NCBI GenBank assembly: GCA_030619885.1 | Contig: JAUXAN010000003.1 | Span: forward strand, 1 to 64,000 | Length of the DNA stretch: 64,000 nt | Direction: 5' to 3' | Source of the DNA: a bacterium | Lineage (GTDB): Bacteria > Hydrothermota > DG-26 > JAUXAN01 | In this document: piece by piece, positions 34,705 to 45,300 of the stretch | How the letters are laid out: each line of letters opens with the position of its first letter | Position numbering within the stretch: position 1 is the first letter of the stretch | Made by a program: the position numbers and the translations under genes | Notes under the pieces: model-generated | Databases searched by the model: none | Told to the model about the DNA's origin: nothing | What the model saw: the letters and a program-made list of their open reading frames with translations, nothing else

Positions 34705-35743
34705 GTTATTACTTACGATGCACCAGAATAAGGCATCTGACCTCATTCTGAAGGTGGATAGTCCACCTCTCGTGAGGATAGATGGTGAAATCGTTCCGCT
34801 CGATATGGAAAGACTGAAACCTGTGGATGCATTGAATATCATGAAGAGTATAGCAGATGAGAAACAGTTGGGTGTATTCAAAGAGAAGAAAGTAGTTGAC
34901 ATCGCATTTACCATACCAGAATTGGCGAGGTTCAGGGTGAATATATTTCGACAGAGAAAAAACATCGGGCTCGTATTTCGGCTAATTCCACTCCAGATTC
35001 CTAAGATTGAGGAACTCAATCTACCAAAAATCTTAACCGATCTTGTGTTGAGACCGAGAGGACTCGTGATTTTAACAGGACCTTCAGGTTGTGGTAAGTC
35101 GTTTACCATAGCAGGAATGATAGAATATAGAAACCAGAATAAGGAGTGTCATATAGTTACGATAGAGGACCCGATAGAATTTGTGTTTAAGGATGAGAAG
35201 GCTTTGATAAACCAGAGAGAAGTTGGAGGCGACACTCTTTCTTATTCGAGGGCACTGAAGGCTGTACTGAGGCATGACCCTGACTGTATAGTTATCAGTG
35301 AGTTGAAAGACCTTACGACTATCTCACAAACAATCACTGCTGCAGAGACAGGGCATTTAGTGCTGACTACCTTGCACACAGTAGGAGCTGTTCCAACGAT
35401 AGAACGTCTAATAGATGTATTCCCAGGACATCAACAGCAGCAGGTAAGGATGCAGATTTCAGCAAATCTGATTGGCGTTATAACACAGGTGCTGGTAAAA
35501 AAGAAGGAAGGAGGAAGAATACCAGCATTTGAGATACTGATTTCCACTGCTGCTATCAGGAATTTAATCAGAGAGGGAAAGACCCATCAAATAAACAGTC
35601 TTATACAGACGGGTCATAAATCAGGAATGATTCTTTTGAACCAATCTCTGGCGCAACTTGTAAAAAGCAATGTAGTATCCACTGATGATGCACTCTCTGT
35701 CTCTTCTGACAGGACACAACTCCGCAGTTTAATCGGTGCGTAG
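34691..35743 (+). CDS. PilT/PilU-like ATPase (second of two, altered Walker B)
   Basis: A 350-residue paralogue of the preceding gene. Walker A is LTGPSGCGKSFTIAGMI, the Asp box is VTIEDPIEFVFK, and the His box is AAETGHLVLTTLHTVGAVPTIERLID. The Walker B region reads DPDCIVISELKDLTTISQT where PilT has LIMVGEVRD; the catalytic Glu is kept, but the G and R of GE(M/V)RD are replaced by S and K. This suggests a PilU-like accessory motor working with the first ATPase. That is inference; subfamily assignment needs a tree. Confidence 0.85.
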   Translation: MELAELLLTMHQNKASDLILKVDSPPLVRIDGEIVPLDMERLKPVDALNIMKSIADEKQLGVFKEKKVVDIAFTIPELARFRVNIFRQRKNIGLVFRLIPLQIPKIEELNLPKILTDLVLRPRGLVILTGPSGCGKSFTIAGMIEYRNQNKECHIVTIEDPIEFVFKDEKALINQREVGGDTLSYSRALKAVLRHDPDCIVISELKDLTTISQTITAAETGHLVLTTLHTVGAVPTIERLIDVFPGHQQQQVRMQISANLIGVITQVLVKKKEGGRIPAFEILISTAAIRNLIREGKTHQINSLIQTGHKSGMILLNQSLAQLVKSNVVSTDDALSVSSDRTQLRSLIGA

Positions 35744-35813
35744 TCCATATTTTCCCTCTCTCAAGAACACCTAACCCCATACCTGTGACCTCTTTCCGTA
35801 TTTATCCGTCCAT

Positions 35814-35844
35814 TCCATACGGATACTGCGCAACGGATCCAGAG
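35814..35844. repeat. Dispersed palindromic repeat copies before neuB
   Basis: TTCCATACGGATACTGCG followed by CAACGGATCCAGAG: two half-copies of the TCCATACGGATCC family in the 176-bp gap between the second pilT-like gene and neuB. Confidence 0.5.
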
Positions 35845-35883
35845 ATGTCAACATCAGTGCAGTGAGAACTCTGCAGTTTTCTC

Positions 35884-35912
35884 TTGACACATCGTCCTTT
35901 TTGAGGTATATT
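35884..35912 (+). promoter_or_regulatory. Promoter of neuB, apparently leaderless
   Basis: TTGACA, 17-nt spacer, TATATT, with the ATG 7 nt after the -10 box. Confidence 0.65.
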
Positions 35913-35919
35913 AAAAAAG

Positions 35920-36960
35920 ATGAGAAAGATAAAAATAGGAGATAGGTTTATAGGAAACGGCGAACCTATCTATATCATTGGAGAAGCAGGTGTGAATCAT
36001 AACGGAAACTTGGATTTAGCCTTTGAACTCGTTGATATAGCAAAAGACGCAGGATGCGATGCGGTTAAGTTTCAGACATTCATTGCAGAAGATGTGGTTT
36101 CAAAATATGCCCCAAAAGCCCCTTACCAGAAAGCTCTCAACGGAAGTCAGTTAGATATGGCAAAGAGGCTCGAATTGAAATTTGAGGATTTTAAAAAACT
36201 CAAAATATATTCCGATAAAAAGGGTATCACCTTCTTGTCTACTCCGTTCGATCCAAGAAGTGTCGACTTTCTTGATGAACTTGGGGTTCCCTTATTCAAA
36301 GTGGGTTCAGGGGAACTCACCAACCTTCCATTTCTAAAATACATTGCAGAAAAAAGACGCCCTGTTATACTCTCAACGGGTATGTCCACACTTGGTGAGA
36401 TAGAAGAGGCATTGGGAACGATCCAATCTGCAAAAAACGAAAATGTGGCACTTCTTCACTGCACTTCAAACTATCCATCCACTCTAAAAAGTTGCAACCT
36501 TCTGGCTATAAAAACCCTTAAAGAGGTTTTTGATACACCTGTTGGCTACTCTGACCATACATTGAGTCTATCGGTGCCTTCCGCATCAGTGGCACTTGGT
36601 GCATGCATTATTGAAAAACATTTCACAAAGGATAGAAATTTGCCGGGTCCAGACCACCGTGCATCTGTGGACCCTTATCAATTAAAACAGATGGTATGTA
36701 TGGTGAGGGAAACAGAAGAGGCACTCGGTTGTGCTTTGAAAAGGCCACAGGATGAAGAATTAGAAGTAGCAAAGGTAACACGCAGGTCAATAGTAGCTGC
36801 TGTGTGTATAAAAAAGGGCACAGAGATAAAAAGAGAGATGGTAACATTGAAAAGACCGGGATATGGAATGCCACCCAAGTTCCTAAAATTCGTTTTTGGA
36901 AGAACTGCGAAAAGAGATATTGCAAAAGATGAGATTATAAAATTGGAGGATTTGAAATAG
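35920..36960 (+). CDS. neuB: N-acetylneuraminate synthase family protein (sialic/legionaminic acid synthase)
   Basis: A 346-residue protein. The NeuB TIM barrel (IIGEAGVNHNGNLDLA, DAVKFQTF, LSTPFDPRSVDFL, VGSGELTNLPFL, ILSTGMSTLGEIEEAL, LLHCTSNYPS, GYSDHTL, EKHFTKDRNLPGPDHRAS) is followed by a C-terminal SAF/antifreeze-like domain (RRSIVAAVCIKKGTEIKREMV, RPGYGMPPKF). It condenses phosphoenolpyruvate with an N-acyl hexosamine to make a nonulosonic acid. None of the other pathway genes (epimerase, CMP-transferase) lie nearby, so whether the product is sialic, legionaminic or pseudaminic acid cannot be said. Confidence 0.93.
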   Translation: MRKIKIGDRFIGNGEPIYIIGEAGVNHNGNLDLAFELVDIAKDAGCDAVKFQTFIAEDVVSKYAPKAPYQKALNGSQLDMAKRLELKFEDFKKLKIYSDKKGITFLSTPFDPRSVDFLDELGVPLFKVGSGELTNLPFLKYIAEKRRPVILSTGMSTLGEIEEALGTIQSAKNENVALLHCTSNYPSTLKSCNLLAIKTLKEVFDTPVGYSDHTLSLSVPSASVALGACIIEKHFTKDRNLPGPDHRASVDPYQLKQMVCMVRETEEALGCALKRPQDEELEVAKVTRRSIVAAVCIKKGTEIKREMVTLKRPGYGMPPKFLKFVFGRTAKRDIAKDEIIKLEDLK

Positions 36961-39900
36961 ATGCAAAACTATTATGATAATATAGTTGGTGTCTTAAAGA
37001 CCATCAGAAATAGAGAAGTGAAGTTTTCTTTATACTCTCACTCTTTGATTCTATTTTTAACTCTTGCTTCGGTGCTCTTACTATACATAATTTTCAGTAT
37101 ATTTATTCACTCACCCGTATTGGATAAGATATTTTTATTCACTTCTTTCGCTCCGATTGCTTTCTTTCTGGGATATTCTCTCTTTCGGGGCTTGAAGATA
37201 TGGCCACTCGAAAGCGTCTGTATCAGAATTGAAAACAGGTTTCCTCAATACAAGGATAAGATATTACCTGCTGTGCAGTTATTTAGAAAAAGAGACTCGA
37301 AGGAAAATTATTCAGAGGCTTTAATAAATACCATACTTTTTAATATTGATAAACTTTTTAAAAAATTAGATATAAATGGACTGGTTGATAAATCGAGACT
37401 GCAAAGCCTCGAAAGAATTGCACTTGGAAGTTTTATCTTTATACTCGCTCTTGCGGCTTTTATACCGTCTAAATTTTACCTTCCGCTGTTTCTATTTGGA
37501 AAGTATCAAAGTTACCATAAGACTATATTGAAAGTCTTCCCCAAGGATGCAGAGGTCATAAAAGGCGATGATGTAGTAGTTACGGTGCACACACTCGGCA
37601 GACCACCCAAAGAGGTCTTTCTCTGTTTAAAAGAAGATGGAAGCAGTTGGAGAAGAAAAGACCTGTATGAAAAAGAGAAGGGTATATACCAGACAGAACT
37701 TTTAAATTTGCAAAGGGATTTGACTTACTACGCTGCTACAGATAAGCGTAAAAGTAAATCTTATCTCCTATCGATTGTAGAACTGCCAGAGATAACAAAC
37801 CTGAGCCTCAAGTTTTTCTACCCTGCTTATACAAAACTTCCCCCGCTTACTCTAAATGAAAATAACGGAGACATCCTCTCAATCGTTGGAACGGCGGTGG
37901 AAATTGAAGGAGAGTCGAGTAATGAACTTTCTGAATGTGAAGCAGTATTCAGTGACTTCACAATCAAAACTGGCAGAGTCAGGGAGAATAGTTTCAAGCT
38001 CAACCTTACCGTTGTGAAGGCTCTCAGTTATCATATCGAAATTGAAGATAGATTTGGGAATAGAAATCGGGAACCTATCGAATATACGATAGCGCCGGTT
38101 ATAGATGAATTCCCCTCAATAAAAATTCTCTACCCTGCTAAAGATATTGAGCTGCCAAGAGAGATGGAGGTAGATATAGAATGTAAGGTACTGGACGATT
38201 TTGGAATAACGAAGACCGAACTTTGTTACAAAACAGATGATGACTCATCCGTGATAGAAATTTCTGACCTTGCAGGTGATGTTTCAGAGAAGGTATTAAC
38301 TTATAGATGGGATTTAACTACACTTGGTCTCCTCCCCGGTGATCTGGTTGAATACTATCTTAAAACTTTTGATAACGACACTTACTCTGGTCCCAAGAGT
38401 GCGAGGAGTAAACTCTATACGATCAGATTTCCAACTATGCTCGAAATATATAAAAAGGTTGCAAAAAAGCAGACAGAAAGTATGGATGAGATGAGTGAAC
38501 TACTACCAGAGCAGCGCAGGTTGAAAGAGGAACTTGAGAGAATAATAGAAGAACTCAAGACGACGAATGTTCTATCATGGGGAGAGAAAAAATCTACAGA
38601 GGAGCTTATCAAACACCAGCAAGAACTGATGGAGAGAATGGAAAAGACCGTATCCGATTTAAAGGGTGCAATTGAGGAGATGAATAAGTCGGTGATAGTT
38701 GATGAGGAAGCGTTAAAAAAGATGCAAGAGATTGCAGAACTTCTCTCTGAGGTATTGACAGAGGAGATGAAGAAAGCCCTTCAAAAATTGCAGGATGCGA
38801 TGGAGAGTATGAATCCTGAAGAGGTCAAAAAAGCCCTCGAGGAGTTGAGGCTCTCTCAGAAAGAGTTGAAAGAGAGACTGGACCGCACACTTGAAATATT
38901 AACCCGGTTGAGACAGGAACAGAAACTGAAGGAACTACTTTGCGAGTTGGACCAACTGATTGCTGAAGAGGAGAGTCTGAGGGATAGAACAGAAAAAGAT
39001 TCAGAACTCGAACCTCTATCATCACACCAGGAGGATATAAGGAGACATCTTGAAGAGATAAAGAACGATGTGGATAAATTGAGTGAAGAACTTGCTGATA
39101 GTGATTATGAAGTTTCATTTTCACTTAAGGAAGAGGTCAAAAATCTTACGGAAATATCTCAAAAAATGGCTGAAATTTCTTCTTCACTTTTAGAAGAGAA
39201 CAGAAAAGAGGCATTATCAAAAGAAGGCGAAGTGCTTTCAAATTTATCGAGTCTGAGAGAAGGGCTTGCGAGTGCTTCTGCATCCCTCGTATCGGAGAGA
39301 AAGAAAGAACTCGAAAAGGCGATAAACAATGTCATTAAAGACCTACTATATCTTTCCAGACGGCAGGAGGAGATAAACAGAAAGATTGCAGATGCCCAAA
39401 AATCATCGAGTGTGGATACCAGAGAATTGGCGGTCATGGAAGAAAATCTAAAAATGGGGTTAAGGCGAGCAGCAGATAATGTGTATAATCTCTCTCAAAA
39501 GACCCTCTTCATTCAACCTGTTACTGGGATGCATCTCGGAAGGGCGATTGCAGGTCTCGAATCAGGAAAAGCAAGTCTGGAAAATGGGGATCCGCGGCGT
39601 GCATTCACTAAAGGGATTGGTATTATGTCCAGTTTGAATCAGGCAACATTGACTCTTTTGGAATCTCAGAATGAACTCTCCGCCGCTTCATCATCTGCAG
39701 GATTACAGGAGGCTATGCAAAAATTGGCTGGACTTACCGCTCGTCAGGCAGCTTTGAACAAGGCGACACAGGAACTCTTTTCATTTGGAGAAGGTTTAAG
39801 TATGGAAGCGAGGGCATCTATGGCAAGACTTGCGGCAGAACAGGAGGCGATAAGGAAGGGGATGGAGGGTGTGGCAAGCACATTCGATGAACGAGCAGAG

Positions 39901-40230
39901 CTGGCAGGCAGGCTTGATAAGGTTATAGAGGAGATGAAACAACTAACCGAAGATTTAAAAAGTCAAGCTATCGACAGAAGGATGATCGAACGGCAGGAAA
40001 AGATTCTCACAAGGCTCTTAGATGCACAGCGTTCTGTTAGAAGAAGGGATTACAGCAAAAAAAGGAAATCGGAGGTAGGGGAGGATGTGCACAGAAGATC
40101 GCCATCTCTTTTGGATGCGGAGGAAAGGGAGAAAAGAATAAAGGAAGACCTTCTGCGTGCCCTCAAAGAGGGTTATCCACCTGAATATGAAGCATTGATA
40201 AAAGCTTACTTCAGAGCACTTTCCGAATGA
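36961..40230 (+). CDS. Large membrane-anchored coiled-coil protein (DUF4175-like)
   Basis: A 1089-residue protein starting directly after neuB. The N-terminus has two to three membrane helices (LILFLTLASVLLLYIIFSIFI, IFLFTSFAPIAFFLGYSLF, and a third near ALGSFIFILALAAFI, about residue 160). An Ig-like beta region follows (VFPKDAEVIKGDDVVVTVHT, IKILYPAKDIELPREMEV). Residues about 500-1040 are long charged coiled coil (KEELERIIEELKTTN, LEELRLSQKELKERLDR), with a Gln/Ala-rich segment (AGLTARQAALNKATQELF). This architecture fits DUF4175-type proteins of the FCB group. Function unknown; an envelope or surface role is inferred from the membrane anchor. Confidence 0.7.
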   Translation: MQNYYDNIVGVLKTIRNREVKFSLYSHSLILFLTLASVLLLYIIFSIFIHSPVLDKIFLFTSFAPIAFFLGYSLFRGLKIWPLESVCIRIENRFPQYKDKILPAVQLFRKRDSKENYSEALINTILFNIDKLFKKLDINGLVDKSRLQSLERIALGSFIFILALAAFIPSKFYLPLFLFGKYQSYHKTILKVFPKDAEVIKGDDVVVTVHTLGRPPKEVFLCLKEDGSSWRRKDLYEKEKGIYQTELLNLQRDLTYYAATDKRKSKSYLLSIVELPEITNLSLKFFYPAYTKLPPLTLNENNGDILSIVGTAVEIEGESSNELSECEAVFSDFTIKTGRVRENSFKLNLTVVKALSYHIEIEDRFGNRNREPIEYTIAPVIDEFPSIKILYPAKDIELPREMEVDIECKVLDDFGITKTELCYKTDDDSSVIEISDLAGDVSEKVLTYRWDLTTLGLLPGDLVEYYLKTFDNDTYSGPKSARSKLYTIRFPTMLEIYKKVAKKQTESMDEMSELLPEQRRLKEELERIIEELKTTNVLSWGEKKSTEELIKHQQELMERMEKTVSDLKGAIEEMNKSVIVDEEALKKMQEIAELLSEVLTEEMKKALQKLQDAMESMNPEEVKKALEELRLSQKELKERLDRTLEILTRLRQEQKLKELLCELDQLIAEEESLRDRTEKDSELEPLSSHQEDIRRHLEEIKNDVDKLSEELADSDYEVSFSLKEEVKNLTEISQKMAEISSSLLEENRKEALSKEGEVLSNLSSLREGLASASASLVSERKKELEKAINNVIKDLLYLSRRQEEINRKIADAQKSSSVDTRELAVMEENLKMGLRRAADNVYNLSQKTLFIQPVTGMHLGRAIAGLESGKASLENGDPRRAFTKGIGIMSSLNQATLTLLESQNELSAASSSAGLQEAMQKLAGLTARQAALNKATQELFSFGEGLSMEARASMARLAAEQEAIRKGMEGVASTFDERAELAGRLDKVIEEMKQLTEDLKSQAIDRRMIERQEKILTRLLDAQRSVRRRDYSKKRKSEVGEDVHRRSPSLLDAEEREKRIKEDLLRALKEGYPPEYEALIKAYFRALSE

Positions 40231-40410
40231 TATTTTCGAAAGACCTCCGTGTACTATCTCATACGACCTGTATTGGTAGTTTCATTATTCCTTGACCGCA
40301 TAGGAATTTAATAGGGAGGCTCTTTTGAAAAATTGAAAAGTCTATGAAATGCTTGGTATTAGATGGTATAAAAATTCTTAAATCTGTGTTAATCTGTGGT
40401 TTCTTTTTCC

Positions 40411-40438
40411 TTGACAAATTTTTTGAAATGATTATATT
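40411..40438 (+). promoter_or_regulatory. Promoter of hslV
   Basis: TTGACA, 16-nt spacer, TATATT, 30 nt before the hslV ATG. It is directly preceded by the phrase AATCTGTGGTTTCTTTTTC, the recurrent module discussed in the findings. Confidence 0.6.
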
Positions 40439-40468
40439 ATATATTAGGAAGTAGTAATTTGCTCTCAA

Positions 40469-41005
40469 ATGAATACTTTTAGATCTACGACTATTATAGG
40501 TGTGAGGCGTAATGGCAAGGTTGCACTGGGTGGTGATGGACAGGTCAGTTTCGGTGATACTGTTATAAAACAGGGTGCAAATAAGATAAGAAAAATATAT
40601 AATGATACAGTGCTGGTCGGCTTTGCCGGGACTGCTGCCGATTCTTTTACACTTTATGAAAAATTTGAGGGCAAATTGGAAGAACATAAAGGCAATCTTA
40701 AAAGAGCAATCGTCGAACTGGCAAAGTACTGGAGGTCTGATAGGATATTGAGAAGACTTGAGGCACTTCTTGTAGTGCTCGGCAAGGAACATTCATACAT
40801 TATTTCAGGACAGGGTGAGGTAATAGAACCCGATGATGATATAGTCGCTATTGGCTCCGGGGGACCCTACGCTCTGGCTGTAGCAAGAGCACTTGCCAAA
40901 CATTCCAAATTGTCTGCAAGGGAGATCGTGGAGGAATCGATACGCATCGCTGCCTCTATCTGTGTATATACAAACGAAAATCTGACAGTGGTAGAACTTG
41001 GTTAA
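40469..41005 (+). CDS. hslV: ATP-dependent protease subunit HslV
   Basis: A 178-residue proteasome-like peptidase. The propeptide MNTFRS is followed by the nucleophile threonine in [21 protein letters not shown] (T7 becomes T1 after processing). Also present are [24 protein letters not shown] and [20 protein letters not shown]. HslV forms a double-hexamer chamber that normally needs the HslU ATPase to unfold substrates. hslU is usually adjacent; here tilS follows (8-bp overlap) and no hslU lies in the 64-kb window. Confidence 0.95.
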   Translation: MNTFRSTTIIGVRRNGKVALGGDGQVSFGDTVIKQGANKIRKIYNDTVLVGFAGTAADSFTLYEKFEGKLEEHKGNLKRAIVELAKYWRSDRILRRLEALLVVLGKEHSYIISGQGEVIEPDDDIVAIGSGGPYALAVARALAKHSKLSAREIVEESIRIAASICVYTNENLTVVELG

Positions 41006-42368
41006 AAAAGTTGAATCTTCTATAAGAAAATACGACCTTATATGTAAAAACGATAGGATTCTCGTTGCCGTTTCAGGTGGTCCTGATTCTGTCTGCCTAT
41101 TGTATATTTTAGTTGGTCTAAAAGATAAATATTCGCTATCATTCCATATAGCCCATCTTAACCATTCATTTCGCGGAAAAGAATCACAGAGGGATGCAAC
41201 ATTTGTGAGAAATCTTGCAAAGAGGATTGGAATACCCTCTACCATTGAAAAGATGAATGTGAGCAAAATAATTAAAGAGAGAAAATTGTCAAAAGAGGAT
41301 GGTGCGAGGGAGATAAGGTATGAATTTTTAGAAAGGGTTGCTGAAGAGCAGAACTGCAACAAGATTGCTTTGGGGCATACAGCCGATGACCAGGCGGAAA
41401 CGGTGCTCCTCCGACTGTTTAAAGGAACGGGCAGGACCGGAATCTGCGGTATTCCCCCGAAACGCGGAAAGATAATAAGACCGCTTATAGAAGTTAGAAG
41501 AGAAGATGTGCTCCAGTATTTGAATAAGAATAAGATCCCGTGGTTGATGGATTCTTCAAATCTTGAGAGGAACTATCTCAGAAATTTCATACGATTGGAT
41601 ATAATTCCGACACTGAAGAAAAGAGTCAACCCGAAGCTGATAGATGCCATTTCAAAATTCGTCGTGCTTTCCCGCATAGACGAATCCTACCTCGATATGG
41701 AGGCGGATGAGTTGTATACTGATGCAATCATTGAGAAGAAAAGAAGTGAGATAGTTTTGAAAATAGATAGTATTCTTTCGTCTCACACCGCCATATCGAT
41801 GAGGATGGTTAGGAAAGCCATAAAAGATTTTAAGGGAGACCTGCGCAAGGTGACTGCAAAGCACATCGAGTCCATTCTGAGACTATGCAGGGGCGAAACG
41901 GGTAAAAAGGTATCGCTCCCTTTTCATATCATTGCCGAAAAAAGTTATGACAGATTGACACTTTCAAAGATTGGTGAGTCGGTTAAAGGATATAAGGGAG
42001 TGGTTAAAATACTTGGTGTGTGTGTAATAGATGGTTTGAAAATCTTTACTGCAGTGCAAAAAAAGTTTAAAAAGCAATGGAAGAATAAAAATGATTTCGA
42101 GGCATATTTTGACCTTGACGAGATCAGTCCGCCACTCTATATAAGAAATAGACTTCCTGGGGACAAGTTCATTCCGTTGGGGATGAAAGGGGAGAAGAAG
42201 ATAAAGGATATATTCATTGATGACAAGGTCCCAAAAGACGAGAGGAATAAACCACTGTTAATAGACAAAAAAGGTATATTATGGATAATAGGGAATAGAA
42301 GAAGTGAGCGTGCAAAACTAAAGAAAAGAACAGAGAAGGTATTATATATGAAAGTGGAGAAATTATGA
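40998..42368 (+). CDS. tilS: tRNA(Ile)-lysidine synthase
   Basis: A 456-residue protein. The PP-loop is [20 protein letters not shown], followed by [44 protein letters not shown] and [16 protein letters not shown]-terminal TilS domains include [34 protein letters not shown] and [13 protein letters not shown]. It converts C34 of the AUA-reading tRNA-Ile to lysidine, which is essential. The start is TTG at 40998 inside the hslV end, without a strong ribosome binding site; translational coupling is assumed. Confidence 0.95.
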   Translation: MVKKVESSIRKYDLICKNDRILVAVSGGPDSVCLLYILVGLKDKYSLSFHIAHLNHSFRGKESQRDATFVRNLAKRIGIPSTIEKMNVSKIIKERKLSKEDGAREIRYEFLERVAEEQNCNKIALGHTADDQAETVLLRLFKGTGRTGICGIPPKRGKIIRPLIEVRREDVLQYLNKNKIPWLMDSSNLERNYLRNFIRLDIIPTLKKRVNPKLIDAISKFVVLSRIDESYLDMEADELYTDAIIEKKRSEIVLKIDSILSSHTAISMRMVRKAIKDFKGDLRKVTAKHIESILRLCRGETGKKVSLPFHIIAEKSYDRLTLSKIGESVKGYKGVVKILGVCVIDGLKIFTAVQKKFKKQWKNKNDFEAYFDLDEISPPLYIRNRLPGDKFIPLGMKGEKKIKDIFIDDKVPKDERNKPLLIDKKGILWIIGNRRSERAKLKKRTEKVLYMKVEKL

Positions 42369-45300
42369 ATAGCCTCAGTCTGGTCTTTCTGGTATTTTTT
42401 ACTTCCACTCCTGCTGAGTTGGTGGCAGCGAATAGAACAGGATTTACACTTGAAGTATCTATCCCTGAAATATCCGAGAGTGAGAAAAATATTGAAGGAA
42501 AGTTTTTTAGTTCATTATCCTTTGATGGGTGTAGTTATACATCACAGATAGGAAAACCTAAAATTCCTGTCGTGACAAAACTCGTGGAACTCCCTTATGA
42601 TGCAGAAATCAATACTATAATTAAAAATTTTACAGTGAAAGAATGTGGAGTAAAGTATCCTGTTTTACCTGTTCAACCTCCTGTTCCGAAAATTAGAGGG
42701 GCAAGGGTCGAATTCAGAATCGATGAAGAATTTTATTCAAAGGACACTTATTATCCAGAAGAGATTGTAAAGGTAGTTGAGATAGGGATAATCCGTGGGC
42801 ATAGAATAGGGTTACTTGAAATCTCTCCTGTAAGATATAATCCTTTAAAAGGAAAATTCGAGTTCTATCAAAGAATGCGTATAGAAGTCGAATATAAGAA
42901 TTCAGACTTCACAAAGACTGTACAGAATATAAACAAATATTATTCGCCACCATTTGAGAGGAGTTTAAGAAGGGTTCTGTTCAATTACGGGGTTTTTGAA
43001 AAGGGACTGAAATTGCAAACCATTGGTTATCTCATAATTACTGCTGATGATTATTTCATATATTTGGACTCGTTCATAGAATGGAAAGAAGCGGTTGGCT
43101 ACGATGTCAGAGTGGCGATGACATCCGAAATCGGTTCAGATACCACATCTATAACGAATTATATAAAGGAGACCTATAATAATTGGCCAACTCCACCTAC
43201 CTTTGTCCTTCTTGTAGGGGATGTGGACGATATACCATGTTACCAAAGGGGTAGCATAGCAACCGACCTATACTTTGTCACAGTTGATGGAGATGACTAT
43301 CTGCCAGACATTGGTATAGGAAGATTCGCAGTGAAGGGTAATGCTCAATTGAATAGGATTATCGAAAAGACAATAACTTATGAAAAAAGTTTTATAGAAA
43401 AACTGTATTTCATTGCATCTGATGCTTCAGACGGACACACGATAGCGGAAGGAACCCATAACTACTGTATAGGATTAGCAAGGGAATATGGGATGGTCTG
43501 CGATTCACTCTTTTTATGGGACGATTATGGCGGAACACCCATTCCGGATGCCGTAAATGATGGAAGATCGATGGTGATATATTCAGGACATGGTGGTGTA
43601 AATAGTTGGGTAGATCCATCATTTGATCAATCAGATATACGAGAACTTTACAATCTCAGATACCCTGTGGTATTCAGTTTTGCATGTCATACAGGCAAGT
43701 TTACTTATGCAGAGTGTTTTGGTGAAACATGGATTAGAGAGGCAGATAGAGGTGCGGTCGCATTCTGGGGGTCTTCCACTACTTCTTATTGGGATGAGGA
43801 TGATATCTTGCAGAGGGGGATGTTCGATGCGATATTTCCCGATAAGAAATGGGGAGTCTTTGAAGCTTTCAATGAGGGGAGACTGCGACTTCTTAAGGAG
43901 AGTGGTATTGATACAGATTATGTGCAAGACTATTTTGAACAGTATAATCTGCTTGGAGACCCGTCACTTTCTTTTGTAATTGATAAGATAGTTTTAGAAA
44001 ACTATTGGCTCGATGATGATGCTATCGGTATGAGTCATGGGAATGGGGATGGTAATCTCAATCCTTTAGAAACTGTTGAACTGGAAATAACTCTAAAAAA
44101 TTACAGCACAAATCCAAAGGATGACGTTATCGGAATTTTGCACACAGATGACCCGTATGTTACAATATCCGATTCGATAATGAACTTTGGTTATATTGAC
44201 TCCTTTGCATCGGTGGATTGTGATATGCCTTTTGTCTTTACTGTAGGTGATATACCAGATAACAACATAAAGCTTGGATTTGAACTCGTGGTTAAAGATG
44301 CGAATGACTCTGTGTGGGTATCGAGATTTAATATCGTTTGTGGGTTCCCTGAAGTTATCTATTACAGTTGTTCTGTTGACAGTTTTATAAACCCTGGTGA
44401 TACGGTCGATTTAAAGATATTGTTTAAAAATGTAGGACCATTCATTGCCAAAGATGTTTCTGCAGTGCTCGGGACTGGTGATGAAAACATCACTGTTATG
44501 GACTCTATTCAGTTCTACGGAAGTATCGAACCAAACAGTGTATCTTCTACAGTCATTGGCAATTATAAAATAGCAGTAGGAGATCAAATCGTACCAGGAA
44601 CCAAAGTTCGATTTTTTCTCGATGTATACCTGAAGGGGAATTTTCACAATACTGAGAGTTTCAAACTTCTAATCGGGAGGGGTGGTGACTTTTTAGTGTG
44701 GGACCCTGACTCTAATCATTCGAGCGGTCCAATTATAAAAGAGATTTTGGATGCGAACGGTTATTATGGTTTCTATACGGACAGTCTTGGGGGATACTAC
44801 GATGTCCTCCCGTATTTCAAGAGCATATTCGTATGTCTTGGTGTATACAATCAAAACTATGTGATAGATGCCACAAGTGCTGATGCAGAATCACTGATAA
44901 GTTATATAGTGAACCATAACGGGAACCTGTATATCGAGGGTGGTGATGTATGGTTTTATGACCCAAGGGAGAAAGGGTTCGACTTTTGCCCGTTTTTTCA
45001 TATTAACCCAATCAGTGACGGACCTGTATCTGGAAATTTGTATGCAGTAACTGGAGAGAATGGAACTTTTACCAATGGTATGGAATTCAATTATGTAGGC
45101 GAGGATTCATCTATAGATATAATAGAATCTATAGATAATGCATTCGAAATTTTTTCAAACCAAAACGACTCATGTATAGGCGTTGCTTACGACGGTAAAG
45201 ATTACCGAACTATAGCACTCTCCTTTGAACTTGGCGGTTTAGTCGACAGAGATTTTACGAAGGAAGTTCTTCTCGATTCGATAATGCACTTCTTCACGAA

